Below, piece by piece: positions 12,170-23,283 of a DNA stretch of 64,000 bases (positions are counted from its first letter, which is position 1; every line of letters starts with the position of its first letter). The stretch lies in the NCBI GenBank assembly GCA_026075535.2, contig AP026543.1, forward strand, positions 11,594,001-11,658,000. The letters run 5' to 3'. The notes beneath the pieces are model-generated. The model worked only from the letters and a program-made list of their open reading frames with translations, was not told the origin of the DNA and searched no databases. The DNA comes from Tricholoma matsutake. Lineage: Eukaryota; Basidiomycota; Agaricomycetes; Agaricales; Tricholomataceae. Made by a program: the position numbers and the translations under genes.

Positions 12170-13006
12170 TCACATAAGGTTATGTAAGGGTGCAGCAATT
12201 TTAGAAAAATTGTGCACAAAGCGACGATAATAATTTGCGAGTCCCAAGAAGGCTTGAACCTCCTTGACATGGGTGGGCGCAGGCCAATCTGTGATCGCCT
12301 GTACCTTGATCGGATCCATTTTGATCCCATCAGAGCCGATCAATAATCCTAGGAACTCAATCTCGCTTGCCCCAAACACACATTTCTCCAGTTTCAAAAA
12401 TAGATCATTCTCCACTAACCTCCATAGCACCTCCTGCACTATTGCCTCATGATTCTCTTCATCCTCCATGAATATCAGAATGTCATCAATGAATATTATT
12501 ACCACACCTTTGTCTATTACACCCTTGAAAATGTCGTTCATCATATTTTGAAAGGTCGGGGGACTATTAGTCATCCCGAAAAACATGACAAGCGGCTTGA
12601 AGGATCCTCGATGCATGGCAAATGCAGCCTTCCACTCATCTCCTTTCTTTATTTGTACATTGTTGTATCCCCATCGTAAATCCAATTTTGTAAAGACCTT
12701 GGCTTTTCCCACCTTGTCAATTATTTCTGAGATCAATGGCAGGGGGTACGTGTTCTTCACTGTCCACTCATTCAGATACCTATAATCTGTACACATCCTC
12801 TTCCTTTGGTCTTTCTTTGGCACGAAGAATATTGGTGATGTCTGTGGTGATTTTGAAGGTCGTATGTATCCTTTGCACAATTGCTCCTTCAGGAATGCAT
12901 CCACTTCTTCTTGTTCCATCAGAGATAATGGATATACCTTCAACTTCTTCAGCACAAACCCTGGCTTCATCTCAATCGCATGATCCCATGGCTTCTGCAC
13001 CAGCAT
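12170..13006 (-). pseudogene. Reverse transcriptase of Ty3-A
   Basis: An uninterrupted 278-codon frame with RT landmarks in order: [69 protein letters not shown], the active-site box [11 protein letters not shown] (FIDD in place of YxDD), [15 protein letters not shown] and [11 protein letters not shown]. It copies element RNA to cDNA in cytoplasmic particles. The open frame is only a fragment of the original polyprotein. Confidence 0.93.
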
Positions 13007-13660
13007 TCACTCAGACTCCTTCTTCTGGAACACTGACAGATATTCATGATACACTTTTGGCACCCACTCCTCCACTGGCTTCTCCACCTTCACAATATTC
13101 TTGTCCCACGACTGTCCTCCACAAATTGGTCTAAAGGTTTGCTTCTGCTCTTCTTTCTCGATCATGACCGGAACTTCCTCATTTGGCATTTCCTCATCCT
13201 CCACTTCCTCCATCGTAACAGAATACTTCCTTGGATGTTCTTTCTCTCTCTTTTTCCTTTTTTCCTTCTTCATCTTCCTTCCATACACATTACATTCCTT
13301 AGGACAACGAGTCATTTGTACTTTCCCAGTTTTCCAATCAATTTCAGGATTATGCTTCTGTAACCATAGACATCCTATTATTAGATTGGTTTTCCCAAGA
13401 TCACACACTTCAAATGCGGCTCGCTCCTGATGCTCCTAATACTTTAGTACCATAGTCACCTCCTCCTTGATAGTTCCTCCACGATTGACTGTTCCATCAA
13501 TATTGTACACCATTATAGCTTGCGTGTGTTAATACCATTTCTGGTAATTAAGGACCGATTAATGAATAATCCTGTAGCACCACTATCAAGCAATGCTTCC
13601 ACATCAATCGCTGCATGCGTGTCCACTGTCTTCAGTCCCACAGTCAAAGTGATTTCTATT
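13007..13660 (-). pseudogene. Protease and linker region of Ty3-A
   Basis: Homologous to 52311-53108 of Ty3-C, where the aspartic protease DSGATGLFI is readable. Here the protease part (about 13660-13410) has frame breaks and stops, while the linker 13007-13408 (Lys/Glu-rich, EKRKKREKEH) stays open for 133 codons. Confidence 0.75.
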
Positions 13661-13832
13661 CACGCAGAGTGAATAAAGAATTTAGGGGCTTTCAGAAATA
13701 GTGCTTGGCAATTCCCTTTGTCACATGATTCGCAACAGTTGTACTCCTCCTCGATTTCCTTTTCTGATTTACTCTGGGTTTCCTTGGATACTAATACATT
13801 GTAACAATTCTGGGTCACCAATGGGGAAACCT

Positions 13833-14930
13833 TCACTGGGACTCTTCCACAAAATTCTTCTGCTTGCCTTCCTCCGGCTTCACTTCCTCAATTGTAGCTT
13901 CCCTAATCTTTCTTTTCTGCCTACAATTCCTAGAAATGTGTCCTAACTGCCCACAGTTAAAACATTTAAGTGGGGCTCGTCTCCCTGCTTGATCAACCTC
14001 CATTGCCTCTGCTGGTGCTGCTGACTCCATAACTATAGGTGTCACTGCCATGGCTGGTGGCTGTGCCCTTGGAGCTTGCGCCTGAGGTGCCTTTCCTTTC
14101 TTGGACTTTCCTCCTGATGACTTTCCAAATTTACTACTTCCGTACATCAACTTTGACTCTGCCTGTTCCTGCCAATATTGCTGGTCAAGGCACATTGCCC
14201 AATTATACCACTCATCCAACTTCTCTGGCATAGAAGGTAGTCAGTAGATAGACTTGAATAAAGAGGGATTTAATCCTGCTTTCAAAAACTCTACCAACAC
14301 GGCTTCTCCCATATCTGTTTGCAAAGCTTCTGCTTTGAACTGCAAAATAAATTCATCTGCCATTAGGGAACCTTGGTGCATGGTCTTTAATTTAGCATTG
14401 GCTGTCACCTTTGGATTAGGGTCTCCAAACTGTGCCTCCAATCTCTCCAGAAATTCCTTGAAGGTTGCAAATGGTTTATTTCCTGTGGCAATTTGATTAA
14501 TAGCCTCGTTTATCCAGAACTGTGCTTTCCCCCCCTGAAAGTATGAGAGAGCAAACATAATCCTAGACTCGGCTGTACAAAACTCTGGCTTCCTCCCATG
14601 GATGTACAGTACTATAGAGCTGATGAAGGATTTTGTATTCTCCATGGTACTGTCAAAGATTTGCGGGGGTGTGTACTTAGGTAAGTGCACTTTTCCATTT
14701 CTGGATTTCTCCACCATCTCATCCTCTTGCGACATCCACTCCACCATCTCCTCCATCTCATCATCTCTTTCTCCTGTCATCTCTGGCTGTACTTCCACTT
14801 GTCTGGGCTGTAATGCTGCCAACACTGACACTAATTGCGACATTTGCACCATAAGCGCATCAATTTTCGCCTCTAGTGTTGGTGTGGGAACAGGATTAGG
14901 ACCGGGATTAGAAGTTGAAGGTTCAGACAT
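13833..14930 (-). pseudogene. Gag (capsid plus CCHC nucleocapsid) of Ty3-A
   Basis: Starts at ATG 14928-14930 (MSEPSTSNPG). Residues 1-229 form a capsid-like part with a Pro-rich N-region, an acidic stretch and FISSIVLYIHGRKPEF / FKEFLERLEAQFGDPNP helices of the retrotransposon gag type. A TGA at 14241-14243 interrupts, then the same frame continues to the zinc knuckle CFNCGQLGHISRNC and a stop before 13833. The same TGA is present in Ty3-C. The pol frame after gag is shifted relative to gag in both copies. Confidence 0.92.
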
Positions 14931-15416
14931 AATTGTAAAATCTGTGATGAATCACTTCTTCAACAAATTCAAGACTTGTTCTTCGAGATCTCTCCACATG
15001 TTTATGGGTCACATGATGTTTGTCAATTGTTCATCAATTATTTGTTTGTTCATTGGGCACCTAATTTGGCACTTTGGATCAATAACCCTTCCAACAGTGC
15101 CTGATCTCAGGGATAACACTGAATTTGGCTTGTAACTAAAATAGTCGTCTGAATAGAGTGATGTAAATCATGACTAAACCAGATCCAATCGGTTGTCTGG
15201 TTGCAGCTGTCCTAATGACGAGCACTGCCTCTCGATCACTGGCAGTCGCAATGTAAGGGGAGGCCTGGCGTCGGCTTACAAAAGAAAAGGTAGATTATGT
15301 GTATACAAGTACTTCTGGCTCATGCTGAAAGGATGAGTAATCAGATGTGGTGCAGTGAAACAATGATGTATGCGCAAGTAAGAGAAGGCGCACTGATATG
15401 GGAAGTTGTGTTCTTC

Positions 15417-15818
15417 TGTTAGGGCGACACCCACTATCTGCTAGCTAAGACCGTGCGGGTTCTCTCTACAAGAAGGGGGCGGGATCCGCGTGCATGATGG
15501 GGGAACTGATGGTTTTGATGTGAGGGGTTATTAATAGGTGAGTTTGTTGAGATAGACCATTCACACCACAAGCATAGGTGGAATACCTAAGAGAACACAA
15601 CTGGGGTCCCCTAGGCATATATTTAGGGTTTATATACTATGTTACATATATTGTACATTGTTGTTACTGATGCACTCATACATGCGTGTACATATTGATG
15701 CGTGCGAAATAAAATTCTCATGCTATCAAAGTGTGGCGTCATTTGGCATAATGTAGCATAATTCAGCATAATAAAATAAAAATGAAATTTTATTAGGTAA
15801 TGGGGTGGTTTCCTAACA
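15417..15818 (-). repeat. 5' LTR of Ty3-A
   Basis: 402 bp, TGTTAGGGCGACAC..TTTCCTAACA, more CpG-rich than the left LTR. The element-internal flank (GAAGAACACAACTTCC on the minus strand) would be the primer-binding region; I could not match it to a tRNA. Confidence 0.95.
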
Positions 15819-15823
15819 ACCAG

Positions 15824-17263
15824 GAGCTTGGTCTTAAGTGGTTGGAGTGGGACTTTGAGCCACACACTAGACCTGAATCACTAGAGGAGTATCATCTTTT
15901 GATTCTCGATGGACACAACTCCCACTGTACCTATCCATTTATTAAATTTTCTTCTGAGCATTGTATCATCATCATTTGTCTTCCATCACATACCACACAT
16001 GCATTACAGCCATGCAATGTTGGCATCTTCAGTCCTCTGGCTCATGCATGGAAATCATAGGTAACACAGGCATCACAGGAAAATATACCAATTACAAAGT
16101 CCAATCTATTACAATACTACCATGAAGCTCAAAGTATAGCACTCAAGCCAACAACCATTCAGTCTGCCTTCAGAAAGACAGGTATCTACCGTCATGCAGT
16201 CCCATTATCTGCCTTTGAGCCAGCTAAAAATACAACAACCCAAGCTGCGCAACCATTGCCAGCTGAGCTTCCATCACTCCTCGTTCCAACACCAGCTCCC
16301 TCTCCTGCAGTATCAGCTGCTCCAGCAGGCCCATCCCCTCCTGTCAGTGCCAGTGCCAGTGCTGGCGCTGATGCCGGTGCTCCGATAGACCATGATTGTG
16401 CCAATCCTGGAGCACCCAAGTCTGGCACCACTGATCCCATAGCTTCCACAGCTGATGACCAGGCGAGAATGGAACCTGAGCCAAGACAGCGGTATCAGAT
16501 TGATGTTCCACCTCCACTCCCACACACTGCATCATGTCAAGCACTCCGAGAAGAGAACAAGATGTTATGGGACATCCTTGAGCAAGCTGGGGTGGTACTA
16601 GAGCAAGACTATGCTCAGACGAAGTTGATGGACCTGGAAAATAAACAGTTGCATCAGAAAGCATTCACCAAAAATCAGCAGAAGGCTGCAAAGAAACTTG
16701 TCTCTGGCCAAGCCTGCCACATGACCACACCAGAGATGATGGATTTACTCACTCGAAAAACTTGGGAATCTGCCATGGGGGATCTTTTCAAGGAAGCATC
16801 AGAACAGTTCAAGGCTCGACAAGAGGCAATTGATGATTACCATACATGGATTGTGGCTGAGAGGAAGTTGGAGGAGAGAGCACTGAAGGCAGCAGAATGT
16901 CAGGCAAAGAAAGCTGAGAAGGAAGCTGAGAAGACCAAAATATTGGCTGAGTGGATGGCAACACGAGGTCATGGAAGGGGTGACAGTGGCAGTGGCGGTC
17001 ATGGTTGTGGTCATGGTCATGGTGGGGGTGGGGGTGCTGGTCCAATAACAACTCCGATATCTCAGGAATCTGATATCAGTGGCTCTGAAGAGGTTTCAAA
17101 CTCTGATCCCACTCTGACAGACTGTGATGATATACCAACTTTGGAAACAGGTGTTACCCAACAGAACCTTTGTCAACCACGTGCATGCAGGAAATGGGCA
17201 CCTAGATTCCTAACAGAAGATGATGAGGAAGAGGATGAAGCACTGCCAATTGTCTGTCCCTGA
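15824..17263 (+). pseudogene. Pogo/Tigger-type transposase, 3' part
   Basis: Continues the gene broken at 9267. It has ELGLKWLEWDFEPHTR, the second catalytic block LLILDGHNSHCTYPF, and the third block HALQPCNVGIFSPLAHAWK, where the expected Asp is Asn (TGC AAT). A TAG at 16058-16060 lies where CAG would fit. The same frame then runs to TGA at 17261-17263 as a 400-residue tail: Pro/Ala-rich low complexity, a Lys/Glu coiled-coil-like region (KAAECQAKKAEKEAEK), a Gly/His-rich patch, and an acidic end (EDDEEEDEA). Such long tails are usual in basidiomycete pogo proteins. The missing third Asp predicts loss of catalysis. Confidence 0.85.
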
Positions 17264-18525
17264 CCAAGTCCTCGTCGATGCGCTGCATCACCAGTAGCAC
17301 TCCCTCCAGTTGATACAAGCAACCAGCTGCCAGATGATGCAGCCCAAATCTCATGACCACCACAAGGACCCAAGGTAACCACAAGAGAAGAAACCACACT
17401 GGTTGGGACCACCGAACAGGTCATAGCAGGCCCAGCCCCTGCAGTCACACCACTCCAGCCAATACCCTGCCTGGCACCCAAGGAGCACTCCACTGTCACT
17501 CAAGATGAAACCGTTTGACCTGAAAATGCTGAAGCTGGCCCCTTGAGGTCTGTTTTGGACAGTGAATTGAGCATTGAGCAAGGAGAGAGTGGGAATGTTG
17601 AGGGGAAAGGGTTATTAACAAGGCACAGTACAAGGCTTGCTATCAAGAGGAAATAGCTTAGAACATTGCTTTTTGGGTAGATTAGACTTACAACTACACA
17701 TATGAACACATTTTAGCATACAGAGATGAGATGTTGCGTGTTGAGCAGATGAGGATGGAGATGCACGTTATCTGATCATAGGTTCCCATGGGTGGGCGAC
17801 TTCCCAGGTTTGCCCAATTTGGTACCCACTGCTGGAAAATATTCACAGTGCATGCAACATGAGCCCTAAAAATATCTCATCCTCTTCATAACATCCTAGA
17901 CAACATCTGAGTGAAGTTCTATGGGTTCATTATTGCTGATTGATGGTGGTGCCCACCAGAAATGCTTGGGTGGTTGAGTACCCGACCTTTGATAGTAAGT
18001 CAGCTGCCTGTTTTGAACTTGATAACTTTTGTTCAGGCTCTAATCCATTCTGCTGCGGGACTTCCCCTAAAAAGGTTGACAAAATGCAGTCTTTGATACT
18101 GTCAGTGTCTTTCATGTCATTTTTTTAAATATCTTTCTCTTGGTTAAAAACTCAAAGCCCGAGTCTGGATCTTGAATTGTGCAGAAAATCTGGGATTTGG
18201 AAATTGTCATGGGTGCCACCACCATCACTGGTGCCAAGATGCTTATGTCACCACCAAATTTGAACCAACCTTGATTCTCGCTGGCACTGCTGCCATCCTC
18301 TCTCATCACATGCGATACCCACCCATCTCAGGTCTGTATACACTCCCTCTTCTATGTAAGCCTTTGTTTACTCATTCTATACTGTTCTGATACTAACATA
18401 GCTTTATCGCTCTTTACTGCAAGACCTCAACAATATCAACATGCTAACAGTGCATAAAACCTTTTCTAATAAACAGAGATCCCTGCTGACCATAAGATAG
18501 CTATCTTTGTTACAGGATATCTACT
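17264..18525. other. Spacer between pogo and GRF genes
   Basis: No gene recognised. An imperfect inverted repeat (TGATGGTGGTGCCCA near 17942 and TGGGTGCCACCACCATCA near 18205) encloses about 0.25 kb and could be an old MITE, but no TSD was found. Minus-strand open stretches at 17930-18115 and 18112-18309 are unassigned. A pyrimidine-rich acceptor-like site (TTGTTACAG, about 18510) precedes the next gene. Confidence 0.35.
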
Positions 18526-20072
18526 ATGAGTCAAACCACACCACTGGTCTATGCCTGTGGCACCTGTTGTGGCCTCCTTGAGGTCAAGGTCTGCAAAACC
18601 AACAAGAATGGCAACACTGGCAAGCAGTATGTGTCCTGCCACAAAAAGCATGGCATGGGGACCTATTGCTCATACTATTACTGGCTTGATGAATCTACTG
18701 GCTCTCCTCCCTTGATGCCCAACCTCTCCTCGCCAACCTCTTTTCCAGTAGCATCATCAACCCCGCCATCAGTGCAGCCACATGTGCAACCACCAGCCCC
18801 ATTGCTAGCCCTGCAAACTGCTTCCAGCCAGCTGGTAAGCTGTGCCAAGATGGGCTGTAAATCAAAATGGCTCCACCCACATTGTGCATGCTGGATGTGT
18901 TGCTGGCACTATGTCAACTCAGGGGGGTGTCAGGCAAAAGGGCATGAAGCAGCAACTGCCTCTACCTCGATGGCCAATAAGGGGAAACAGGTTGTCTTGC
19001 CCTTCTCCTCACCATCGCTCTCGCCACCTCCTGAACTCTTCCCAGCTAGTTGGTTAACAGCAGTTGACATCCAATCCATGACATGCATCACAAATGACCG
19101 TTGCATTTACCCAACACTATGTGACCAAACAGGCTTGAGAGGAGCATCAGCAGGCAGAAAATGCGGAGCATCTCGCAAATATTGAGAAGGCAAAACACCA
19201 GGTGATTATCTATGCATGGCCAAAGGTGTGTCACAGCGTTGTGTGCAGTTTCAAATGTGGGGCTGACCTCACTTTGTTAGGATGGGGCTGAGGCTATTGT
19301 CTTTGAAGTCCAGGGTGGCTTTACATGGCCATTGTTCACGTTGACCTCTGCCACTTTCTCTGAAGCTGGACTTTTGTTGCCAGGGCCAGTGGAGGAGACC
19401 CATGTCAAGAAGTACAACACTTGGGTACATACCTGGTTGCTAGTCCCAGTTGGCCATGTTATTATGCTCAAGCCTGGGGACCATATCTTTTTGAAGGGCT
19501 GGGATGTCACCAACTGCCATGACTTCAAGACACTCCTCTCTGGAAGTCAAGACTGCAAACCTCACTTCTGTAACAATCTACCACAGAAACGCACCCATGT
19601 CCGAAAAGCACTGAAGGAGAGGAAGGAGATGACATTCCACCAGCCACATATGAAGGCTCCATGGTTCATGGTAGAACTGTTAGATTCTCCAATCAGCTTT
19701 GCATCATCTAGTGACAATGATGATCCCGATGGCAATCAAGCATCCTATGTGTGTCTACCACTGCATTCCATCCCTCCTCCGGGCCAAAACATCAAAGTGG
19801 AGCCAACCAACACTGACTGTGCTCTGTGCATCAAGCCCACCACAGCACCAATGGTGATTGATCTCACAGCTTCTGATGATGACAACAACACTGCTCCTGC
19901 TCTCATGTCATCCAAATGTGGTTGTGCTCTCTCTTCACTTCCCTCCACACTTGATTCTTCCAATGATGATGACAATGAGCCTATGTGGCCATCTGACTTC
20001 TATGTTGTCAACATCATCAAAGGCTTTTCTGCATGTATGAAAGCATGTCAGAAGCACCAGAGCATGGAAAAT
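18526..20072 (+). pseudogene. GRF-type zinc-finger repeat-family protein, 5' part
   Basis: ATG 18526 begins a Cys-rich module (YACGTCCG..NTGKQYVSCHKKHGMGTYCSYYYW) resembling a zf-GRF finger, which binds single-stranded nucleic acid in other proteins. A second Cys/His cluster follows (CAKMGCKSKWLHPHCACWMCC..GGCQAKGHEA). The frame shifts near 19112, with one TGA at 19136-19138, to AENAEHLANIEKAKHQVIIYAWPK. A 55-bp intron (19226-19280) follows, then DGAEAIVFEVQGGFTWPLF, VGHVIMLKPGDHIFLKGW, and an Asp/Ser-rich disordered part to SMEN at 20072. There the LTR element at 20073 interrupts; the gene resumes at 23107. I recall this architecture as a multicopy mushroom family, probably transposon-linked; its exact role is unknown. 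Confidence 0.6.
19226..19280 (+). other. Intron in the GRF-finger gene
   Basis: GTGTGTCACA at the donor, CTTTGTTAG at the acceptor, 55 bp. It joins YAWPK to DGAEAIVFEV in phase 0. Confidence 0.7.
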
Positions 20073-20235
20073 TGGAAGGAAGCCAACGAGACATGTTAGG
20101 AACTTAGTATATTCAGAGGGAAAAACTAAGATATTGTACAAGGTAATCAAGGTGTAGACTATATACTACTGGAATGACATGTGATAAAGAGTGCAGATGC
20201 AGATAAGGGATGCTGATGTAAGAGACACTCTTACA
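20073..20235 (+). repeat. LTR1 of the non-autonomous element
   Basis: 163 bp. Shares GACATGTTAGGAACTTAGTA, AATCAAGGTGTAGACTATAT and AAGGGATGCTGATGTAAGAG with LTR2, but lacks a 22-bp stretch present there (after AAGCCA). Confidence 0.92.
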
Positions 20236-20339
20236 CTCTCTCATATGCCAAAAAAAATGACTGGGGGCAGGGGGGGGTGGAAAAAATTAACAAGTTGCAG
20301 GCACACTTTACACATCGGTGAAAACATTGAGTTGCCTGG

Positions 20340-20590
20340 GAACTGATGATGGCTAGCGACAGGTTTTGATGAGGACAGTTGATGACGAGGGCAGGCAATG
20401 AGAGCAGGTGATGACAAGGGCAGATGATGAGGGCAGGTGATGACAAGGGCAGGCCATGACAAGGGCGAGCATTGACGAGAATGGGGGGGGGGGGGGTGAT
20501 GTGGATGGGGCTGGTGATGTGGACAGGGCTGGTGATGTGGACGGGGCTGGTGACATGGACGGGGGTGGTGACATGGATGGGGCTGTGAAA
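20340..20590 (+). repeat. G-rich degenerate minisatellites
   Basis: Degenerate repeats of GATGACAAGGGCAG type (about 20340-20465), a G-run at about 20483-20496, then repeats of GGTGATGTGGACGGGGCT (about 20497-20585). They lie inside the non-autonomous LTR element. G-run spacing would permit G-quadruplex formation. Confidence 0.7.
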
Positions 20591-21519
20591 CAGTGGCAGA
20601 AGGGGGTGCAGGGGGTGGTATGGTCATTGCCATGCCACTTTTGTGTAGTTGTCAGTGTTTGCCGGTAACAGATGTCACAGGTAGCAAAATGGCATGTTTT
20701 TGGGGATCCTGGGGTTGGCTGGGGTGTATAGGCAGCAAATGGGGTACATGCAATGAATGGGGGGTGTCCCCAGGTGTAAACAATGTTGTGGGTGACATGG
20801 AAGTGGGGGTTCAGATGTGTTGGCAGTGGAAGACGGCAAAATGACTTGTTTATGGAGGATCTGGGGTGGGATGGGTGATGTAGACCATTTCCTGGGGTGG
20901 GTGGGGGAACAAGAGGGTCCAGGGGTTTGTGTAGTCATTGCCACACTGTTTTTTTTTTTTTTTTGTAGCCATCAGTGTTTGTCTGTTGTAGGTAGAGAAG
21001 CAGCACATTTTCATGTGCACTGGGGTTGGCTGGGGTGCGTGGGCAGTGAATGGGGCACAGGCAATGAGCACGGGGTGTCGACAGGTGTTGATGGCATCAT
21101 TAGTGATGCAGCAGGGGTGTAGGACGTGGGTGTTGGCGAAACATCTCATTTCTGGTTGTTCTGGGGTGAGCTGGGGTGGGTGGATGGAAATGGTGGCATA
21201 GACAGTGAATGGGGGGTGTTAGCAGTTGTCAATGACATTGCTGACGATGTGGCTGGGGTATGGGACACAAGTGGTGGCGGAACAACGTGTTTCCTGGGTG
21301 TCTGCAGTGAACTAGGTGGATGTAATGGGACTTGGGGGTGTTCTATGGGCTCTGGTAGCATGTTTCGTCATTTTTGGAGGGTAGGGTCTTGTTTTGCATG
21401 TAGTGGGATGAGGGGAGTCAGCATTGATGTATATGATGCAGCACAGACACAGGGTAGCTCAGGGTGTGCAATGGAGGGTATGGGGGCAGCCTGAGGGGAG
21501 CTGGGTGAGTCGGCCTGGA

Positions 21520-22650
21520 AGCCTGTGCCGCTGTTTATGAGGGGCTGGTGGTGGTTTCGAGTTCCTTGAGAATCTGGTTATATCCAGCTCATTCCTTTTT
21601 GATTAGTTTCCAGAGCTGGGAATTTTGAGCTGAAAGAGTATTTTGTTCATTGACTGCTTGTTCAAGGGCAGCTACTTTTGGATCTGGAGTGCCTGCGTGT
21701 AGCCTGAGAAGGGAAGCAGAGGTAAGTGTGTGGTCTTTTGATATGGATGGGGTTGCAGTAGATGAATTGGGTATCACTAAGGATGAGGTGGACAGGGTAG
21801 AAGAACTGGTGACTTGGCGACAGTGAAGATGTGCTGGGGATGGTGTTGACTGTAGGAAAGGTGTATGTTCAGCCCTGGATGGAGTTGCATAGATGCTGTG
21901 AGGACTGTTCGACATGGTGGCCAGAGTGTCACTAGGACCCCCAAGCCCAACGTCCAGAGGGATAATCAAATGAGGGAGTGTCATGTAGAACTATGAGTAT
22001 GTGGTGTGGAGGTGGTGTGTAATGATGTGGAGGTGGTGTGTAATGATGTGGAGGTGGTGTGTAATGATGTGGAGGTGGTGTGTAATGATGTGGAGGTGGT
22101 GTGTAATGATGTGGAGGTGGTGTGTAAGGTTGAGGAGGTCATGTAGAACAATGAGGGGAAAGGGGGGCAAGCAGGGGGCAATGGGGTGGTGTGGGGGCTC
22201 CTGGGTCATCATTGGAGATGGTGGGGTTGGCAGAGTTGCTCCATCAAGTGTACGACATGTTCAGATGAACATGTCCATATGACCTTGTGTAACAGCTTTT
22301 CCTAGGCTGTCAATGGTGTTGGTGCCCCACTTATGGCTAGGTGGTGGGTCTCCAGGGTGGTGATTCCATCTGTGTGCCAGATGCTGCCCTAGACACTGTT
22401 TCTGGGGTGCTTGGAGCTGGGTTTGCTATCATTGTTGGTGGTGATGTGGCACATGAACAGGGGGGCTTGTACTGGAAAACCAATCGTGACATGGTTGTCA
22501 TCATCATTGATGGTGTTGACAACCATGATGTATGGTGATGGTGGTGATGAAGGGCTAGTGGGGTTGGGAAATGCGACAAGTGGGCTGAAGATGACAGGTG
22601 AGACCAGCAGGGTGGAAATGAGCCAGGTGGGGAGTCATTGGGGGGGGGAG
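21520..22650 (-). pseudogene. Captured C-terminal transposase fragment
   Basis: The minus strand of the LTR-element interior encodes a Pro/His/Ser-rich region, a YTPPPHH heptapeptide repeat (22005-22130), then DPKVAALEQAVNEQNTLSAQ and LWKLIKKE, a TGA where CGA (Arg) is expected, and AGYNQILKELE. I recall LWKLIEKERTGYNQILK-like ends on basidiomycete pogo-type transposases. No catalytic domain is present, so this is a hitchhiking 3' fragment. The frame breaks more than once between 22650 and 22140. Confidence 0.5.
22005..22130 (-). repeat. 21-bp tandem repeat, 6 copies, encoding YTPPPHH
   Basis: Unit TGTGGAGGTGGTGTGTAATGA on the plus strand, six copies, nearly identical. On the minus strand it is in frame and reads as a Pro/His heptapeptide. 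Near-identity of units points to recent expansion. Confidence 0.92.
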
Positions 22651-22916
22651 TCATTGGGCATCACTTGAGTCATTGGTAAGCAAGGTGGGGTTGGTAATGG
22701 TTGTGCTGGGTTGTTTGAAGTGTTTGGAGCTGAGCAAGATGGGTGGGGCCAAGACACGGTATAAGCAGTGTATCAAAGAGAGTAATTGATAGTTCAAGGT
22801 CTGTGTCTGGTGTAAAAAATTGACCATTTTGGCAATTTCAGGGTCAGCAAGGTTTCAGGAAAAGAATGTGTGTGAGAGTGTAGAGTGTTGATAGTAAGTT
22901 CATAACAAAAAAAAAG

Positions 22917-23101
22917 TGGAAGGAAGCCAGAGCTTCCAACACTCAGGGAGAATGAGACATGTTAGGAACTTAGTATATTTGGAGGGAAGAGCTAAGATAT
23001 CATACAAGATAATCAAGGTGTAGACTATATACTACTGGAATGACATGTGATAAAGGGTGTGGATGTAGATAAGGGATGCTGATGTAAGAGACACTCTTAC
23101 A
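22917..23101 (+). repeat. LTR2 of the non-autonomous element
   Basis: 185 bp, TGGAAGGAAGCCAGAGC..GACACTCTTACA. Preceded by an A-rich polypurine tract and followed by the aaaat duplication. Confidence 0.92.
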
Positions 23102-23106
23102 AAAAT

Positions 23107-23283
23107 GTCTTCATGAAGTCCTTTGGGGTTCCATTCCGGAGCTCAACATTCTACAGGCACTGCCAAAAATGGGAGGGGGCTTCTGAGGCCTGTTGTGATG
23201 ACGCATTGAAGGCAGGGCATACTTCAGCTGGATTATGGTCAGCCTTCATTTGGAGCAGTGAGAGCAATGTGGTCAGTGTTTGA
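23107..23283 (+). pseudogene. GRF-type zinc-finger repeat-family protein, 3' part
   Basis: Continues the gene cut at 20072: VFMKSFGVPFRSSTFYRHC, KWEGASEACCDDALKAGHT and AGLWSAFIW, then TGA 23281-23283 (CGA may be ancestral, as the frame continues with a basic SKKSKK stretch). The join across the LTR element is exact at the codon level. Confidence 0.6.

Larger units (their letters stand above)
9268..15818 (-). mobile_element. Ty3-A: chromodomain Ty3/Gypsy LTR retrotransposon
   Basis: A 6.55-kb LTR element lies on the minus strand with 402-bp LTRs (9268-9669 and 15417-15818), each TGTTAGG..CCTAACA. A 5-bp duplication accag flanks it (9263-9267 and 15819-15823), and removing the element restores the pogo frame. 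In element order it has gag with a CCHC knuckle, protease, RT, RNase H, integrase and a C-terminal chromodomain, the layout of chromoviruses. A C-rich run just inside the left LTR (about 9672-9681) is the polypurine tract on the coding strand. A 347-bp MITE has inserted near the integrase/chromodomain junction. LTR differences are nearly all transitions. It is a close relative of Ty3-C and is not coding-competent. Confidence 0.95.
20073..23101 (+). mobile_element. 3.0-kb non-autonomous LTR element (TRIM/LARD-like)
   Basis: LTR1 (20073-20235) and LTR2 (22917-23101) both start TGGAAGGAAGCCA and end ACTCTTACA. A 5-bp duplication aaaat flanks it (20068-20072 and 23102-23106); removal joins SMEN to VFMKSFGVPF in frame. 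An A-rich purine tract (AACAAAAAAAAAG) abuts LTR2, which sets the orientation. The 2.7-kb interior has no gag or pol; it holds G-rich minisatellites and, on the opposite strand, a transposase C-terminal fragment. It must have been mobilised in trans. Confidence 0.9.

Noticed and set aside
14602..15135. 177-codon plus-strand open frame opposite Ty3-A gag (also 54102-54635)
   Set aside because: Antisense shadow of gag; duplicated only because the element is duplicated.
7490..17830. Terminal inverted repeats of the pogo element
   Set aside because: Candidate sequences near 7500 and 17790 do not pair convincingly.
20949..20964. Poly-T run as a polymerase III terminator or retroposon tail
   Set aside because: No promoter or target duplication nearby; lies inside the LTR element interior.
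20092..23101. Tandem duplication instead of an LTR element
   Set aside because: The direct repeats extend to TG..CA ends, a 5-bp TSD aaaat is present and the host frame rejoins exactly.
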